Source of the DNA: Halobellus captivus
GTDB taxonomy: Archaea; Halobacteriota; Halobacteria; Halobacteriales; Haloferacaceae
Length of the DNA stretch: 64,000 nucleotides
Direction of reading: 5' to 3'
NCBI RefSeq assembly: GCF_007655485.1
Contig: NZ_VJXQ01000002.1
Location: 554,639 to 618,638 of the forward strand
In this document: positions 61,835 through 64,000 of the stretch, piece after piece
How positions within the stretch are numbered: the first letter of the stretch is position 1
Layout: each line of letters starts with the position of its first letter
Position numbers and translations under genes: made by a program
The notes under the pieces: model-generated
The model's database searches: none
What the model saw: only the letters and a program-made list of their open reading frames with translations
What the model was told of the DNA's origin: nothing

Positions 61835-63034
61835 GTGAGCGACGAAGACGACTGGTTCGAGCGCGGAATCCGCGAGGACGCTCCCGACGATCCGGAAGAT
61901 CCCGAGGACGTCGACGCCCCTGACACCTCCGACGATCCTGACGACCCCGAAGACCTCGAAGGCTCCGAGAATCCCGGCGACCCCGACGAAGACGCTCGCG
62001 ACGACACCGGAGACGTGTCCAACGGCGGTGCTGACACGGGCGACAGCACCGACAGGGAAAGCGATCCGGAACGCGGACAGAATACTGATCCGGCAAGCGG
62101 CCAGAGTGCCGATCCATTCGAGCAACCACCCGAACACAGCGGGAACGGGAATCCGTTCGAGGAAGACTTCGCGTCCGCGTTGGAGAACGCTCCCGGTCCG
62201 GGCGGCGGTGACAGTTCACAAGTCGGTGGCGACGGTCCCCCGTCTCTACCGGGCGGCGACGGTGCCTTCGAGGACTTCGGGGACGCTCCAGGGGGGTTCG
62301 ACGAGAGCGCCTTCGACGAGGGGTCGTTCGAATCCGACCTCGAACGGTTGGACATCGGCATCGAGGGGCTCGATAAGATGATCCTCGGCGGCGTCCCCCG
62401 TCGGTCGCTGATGGTGGCCATCGGTTCCGCCGGGACCGGCAAGACCACGTTCGGACTGCAGTTTCTGAATCACGGGCTCGAACGGGGTGAGTCCGGGGTC
62501 TACATCACGCTCGAAGAGAGCTACGATCGAATCCTCTCGACGGCGAACGAGAAGGGCTGGGACTTCGAGTCGTACGTCGAAGACGAGCAGTTGGCCGTCG
62601 TCGATATCGACCCCGTCGAGATGGCGAACAGCTTAGACAGCATCCAGAACGAGTTACCCGAACTCATCGAGGCGTTCGGTGCCGACCGGTTGGTCTTGGA
62701 CTCGGTCTCGCTGTTGGAGATGATGTACGAGCACACCCCGAAACGTCGAAGTCAGGTGTTCGGGTTCGCGCGGGCGCTGAAGAACGCCGGGGTGACGACG
62801 CTTCTGACTTCCGAGGCGAGCGAAGACAACCCCTACGCCTCGCGGTTCGGAATCGTCGAATACCTCGCCGACGCGGTGTTCGTCCTGCAGTACGTCCGCG
62901 AGAGCGACTTCCGCGAGACCAGGCTCGCCATCGAGATTCAGAAGATCCGGGACGCGAATCACTCGCGGGCGACGAAGCCCTACGAACTCACCGAGTCGGG
63001 AATCTCGGTCTACCGACAGGCGAACATTTTCTGA
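61835..63034 (+). CDS. KaiC/RAD55-like ATPase with long acidic N-terminal region
   Basis: 399 residues from a GTG at 61835. Residues 1-168 are acidic and low-complexity, rich in Asp-Pro and Glu-Asp steps, then Gly/Pro-rich patches; probably disordered. The ATPase domain spans 169-399: DIGIEGLDKMILGGVPRRSLMV, Walker A GSAGTGKT at 197-204, GVYITLEES, Walker B-like DRLVLDSVSLLEMM, and EIQKIRDANHSRATKPYEL. RecA/KaiC-type proteins act in signalling or DNA recombination. No kinase partner is adjacent; the long acidic region is unusual. Confidence 0.87.
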   Translation: MSDEDDWFERGIREDAPDDPEDPEDVDAPDTSDDPDDPEDLEGSENPGDPDEDARDDTGDVSNGGADTGDSTDRESDPERGQNTDPASGQSADPFEQPPEHSGNGNPFEEDFASALENAPGPGGGDSSQVGGDGPPSLPGGDGAFEDFGDAPGGFDESAFDEGSFESDLERLDIGIEGLDKMILGGVPRRSLMVAIGSAGTGKTTFGLQFLNHGLERGESGVYITLEESYDRILSTANEKGWDFESYVEDEQLAVVDIDPVEMANSLDSIQNELPELIEAFGADRLVLDSVSLLEMMYEHTPKRRSQVFGFARALKNAGVTTLLTSEASEDNPYASRFGIVEYLADAVFVLQYVRESDFRETRLAIEIQKIRDANHSRATKPYELTESGISVYRQANIF

Positions 63035-63073
63035 GCTGCTGAATCGAGGCTGGAAAAGGCGGACAACGAGTCG

Positions 63074-63751
63074 TCAGTACAGCAGCGCCGCGTCGTCCTC
63101 GATCATATACAGCGCCCGCGCGGCGATGTTGACCGCGTGGTCGCCGACGCGTTCGAGGTCGCGGATCGTGAGCAGCAGTCGAGAGATATCCTGCAGATAG
63201 GCCTCCGCGTCGACGCTCTCCTCGCCGAACGGGTCGCGTTCGATGAGGTCGCGGACGACGATCGAACTCGCCGCCTCGCACATCGCGTCGAGGTCGTCGT
63301 CGCGGTCGGCCACTACGTAGCACGCCTCGCTATCCTCGTCCGCGTAGGCGGCCATCGCGGCGTCCAGCATATCGAGCGTCTCCGTGCCGATCTGCTGGAC
63401 GTCGACCTCGGGGAAGACGTCGCGGTCGGCGTCCATCGCGTACTGCGCGAGGTTCACCGCGAGGTCGCCGATGCGTTCGAGGTCGGTGATGATCTTGAAC
63501 GACGCCGCGATAAAGCGGAGATCCGAGGCGACGGGCTGCTGGAGGGCGATGAGGTCGACGCACTCGCCCTCCAAGTCGAGGTACATCTGATTGACCTCGT
63601 CGTCGCCGGAGACGACTTCCTTCGCCGTTGATCGATCCTTCTGTTCGAGCGCGTCGAGCCCCAGTCGAAGCCGTTCGGCGACGACCTCGCTCATATAGAG
63701 GACGTCCTCGCGGAGGTTCGAGAGGGACTCTTGGTACTCCTGTCTGGGCAT
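63074..63751 (-). CDS. phoU: phosphate signalling protein PhoU
   Basis: 225 residues, family-typical. Two three-helix bundles with the metal-binding acidic motifs: EVVSGDDEVNQMYLDLEGE, LITDLERIGDLAVNLAQYAMD (first repeat) and LTIRDLERVGDHAVNIAARALYM (second repeat). PhoU controls phosphate uptake by the Pst transporter and phosphate-sensor signalling. The pstB gene ends 84 bp upstream in the same direction, and a TATA-like element between them suggests its own promoter. Confidence 0.94.
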   Translation of the reverse strand: MPRQEYQESLSNLREDVLYMSEVVAERLRLGLDALEQKDRSTAKEVVSGDDEVNQMYLDLEGECVDLIALQQPVASDLRFIAASFKIITDLERIGDLAVNLAQYAMDADRDVFPEVDVQQIGTETLDMLDAAMAAYADEDSEACYVVADRDDDLDAMCEAASSIVVRDLIERDPFGEESVDAEAYLQDISRLLLTIRDLERVGDHAVNIAARALYMIEDDAALLY

Positions 63752-63773
63752 AGTTAGCAGATCACGTGAGTTC

Positions 63774-63784
63774 GGTTTAATACT
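63774..63784 (-). promoter_or_regulatory. TATA-like box for phoU
   Basis: Minus strand AGTATTAAACC, centred about 28 bp before the ATG at 63751, between pstB and phoU. Confidence 0.55.
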
Positions 63785-63835
63785 GTTGCGGCGACCATCG
63801 TGATCGAATTGGGCGGGTCACGGCTCATACGTGGA

Positions 63836-64000
63836 TCAGCCGAACTTCCCGGTGATGTAGTCTTCGACGCGCTGGCTCTCGGGGTTCTCGAAGATCTTCT
63901 GGGTGTCGTCGAACTCGACGAGTTCCCCGCCGGTCAGGAACACCGCGGTCTGATCGGAGATTCGCGCCGCCTGCTGCATATTGTGCGTCACGATGACGAC
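63836..64000 (-). CDS. pstB: phosphate ABC transporter ATP-binding protein, C-terminal part (cut by window edge)
   Basis: 54 residues of the 3' end. The H-loop region [15 protein letters not shown], then the PstB-type [35 protein letters not shown] end. PstB is the ATPase of the high-affinity phosphate importer. The rest of the operon lies beyond the right edge. Confidence 0.93.
   Translation of the reverse strand, partial: VVIVTHNMQQAARISDQTAVFLTGGELVEFDDTQKIFENPESQRVEDYITGKFG

Noticed and set aside
60820..62448. 542-residue version of NAD kinase
   Set aside because: The extension is antisense to the KaiC-like gene and low-complexity Pro/Ser; the family start is at 61644.

Overview
This window is a gene-dense piece of a haloarchaeal chromosome (class Halobacteria). 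The support is high GC with strong G/C at third codon positions, acidic proteins rich in Asp and Glu, and mostly leaderless genes with a TATA-like element 25-30 bp before the start codon. It also has Tat/lipobox signal peptides and many protein families known mainly from haloarchaea (DUF7344, DUF7838, DUF5815, DUF6149, DUF7124, HalOD1, TrmB regulators, bacterio-opsin-activator-type HTH). The genus cannot be fixed from the sequence alone. DUF numbers are given from memory of the families and were not searched.

Layout. 0-11.7 kb: the end of a CBS-domain gene, a Tat lipoprotein with two P19/Tp34-like metal-binding repeats, mch, an M48 membrane protease, a GTPBP1-type GTPase, a membrane-anchored J protein, a thioesterase, an SDR, DUF7344, a divergent pair of TrmB regulators and a 55-residue zinc ribbon. 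11.7-16.0 kb: the complete glycine cleavage operon gcvT-gcvH-gcvPA-gcvPB. 16-30 kb: MscS channel, NYN and TatD-like proteins, DUF2150, HMG-CoA synthase, an HTH regulator, replication factor C large subunit, a polar amino-acid ABC transporter and heme A synthase. 30-44.7 kb: malic enzyme, RNase HI, CBS protein, DMT transporter, cytidylate kinase, regulators, M29 aminopeptidase, an enolase-superfamily enzyme, DUF1405, pdxS and homoserine kinase. 44.8-52.2 kb: a FAD oxidoreductase, DUF6149, carB and small haloarchaeal proteins. 52.2-53.9 kb: a poorer, AT-richer tract beside tRNA-Ile. 54-64 kb: FxsA, a thioredoxin-domain protein, a TrmB regulator, mptA, a FAD oxidoreductase, NAD kinase, a KaiC-like ATPase, phoU and the 3' end of pstB.

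How the genes fit together. One-carbon metabolism recurs: the glycine cleavage system makes methylene-pterin and CO2, mch interconverts methenyl and formyl forms, and mptA starts pterin-cofactor synthesis. Otherwise this is core metabolism (mevalonate, vitamin B6, threonine, carbamoyl phosphate, NADP) mixed with single-gene regulators and membrane proteins. There is no complete mobile element, CRISPR array or rRNA.

The most unusual signal is in the gaps. At least nine intergenic spots carry short imperfect tandem repeats of about 21-31 bp. Each locus has its own unit, and several start in, or include, the stop codon of a neighbouring gene. Other points worth a second look are a structured leader with its Shine-Dalgarno sequence in a bulge (35.87-35.91 kb), a large hairpin inside the gcv operon, paired inverted repeats before maeB, a heme A synthase lacking the usual C-terminal-half histidines, and the decayed tRNA-flanking tract.
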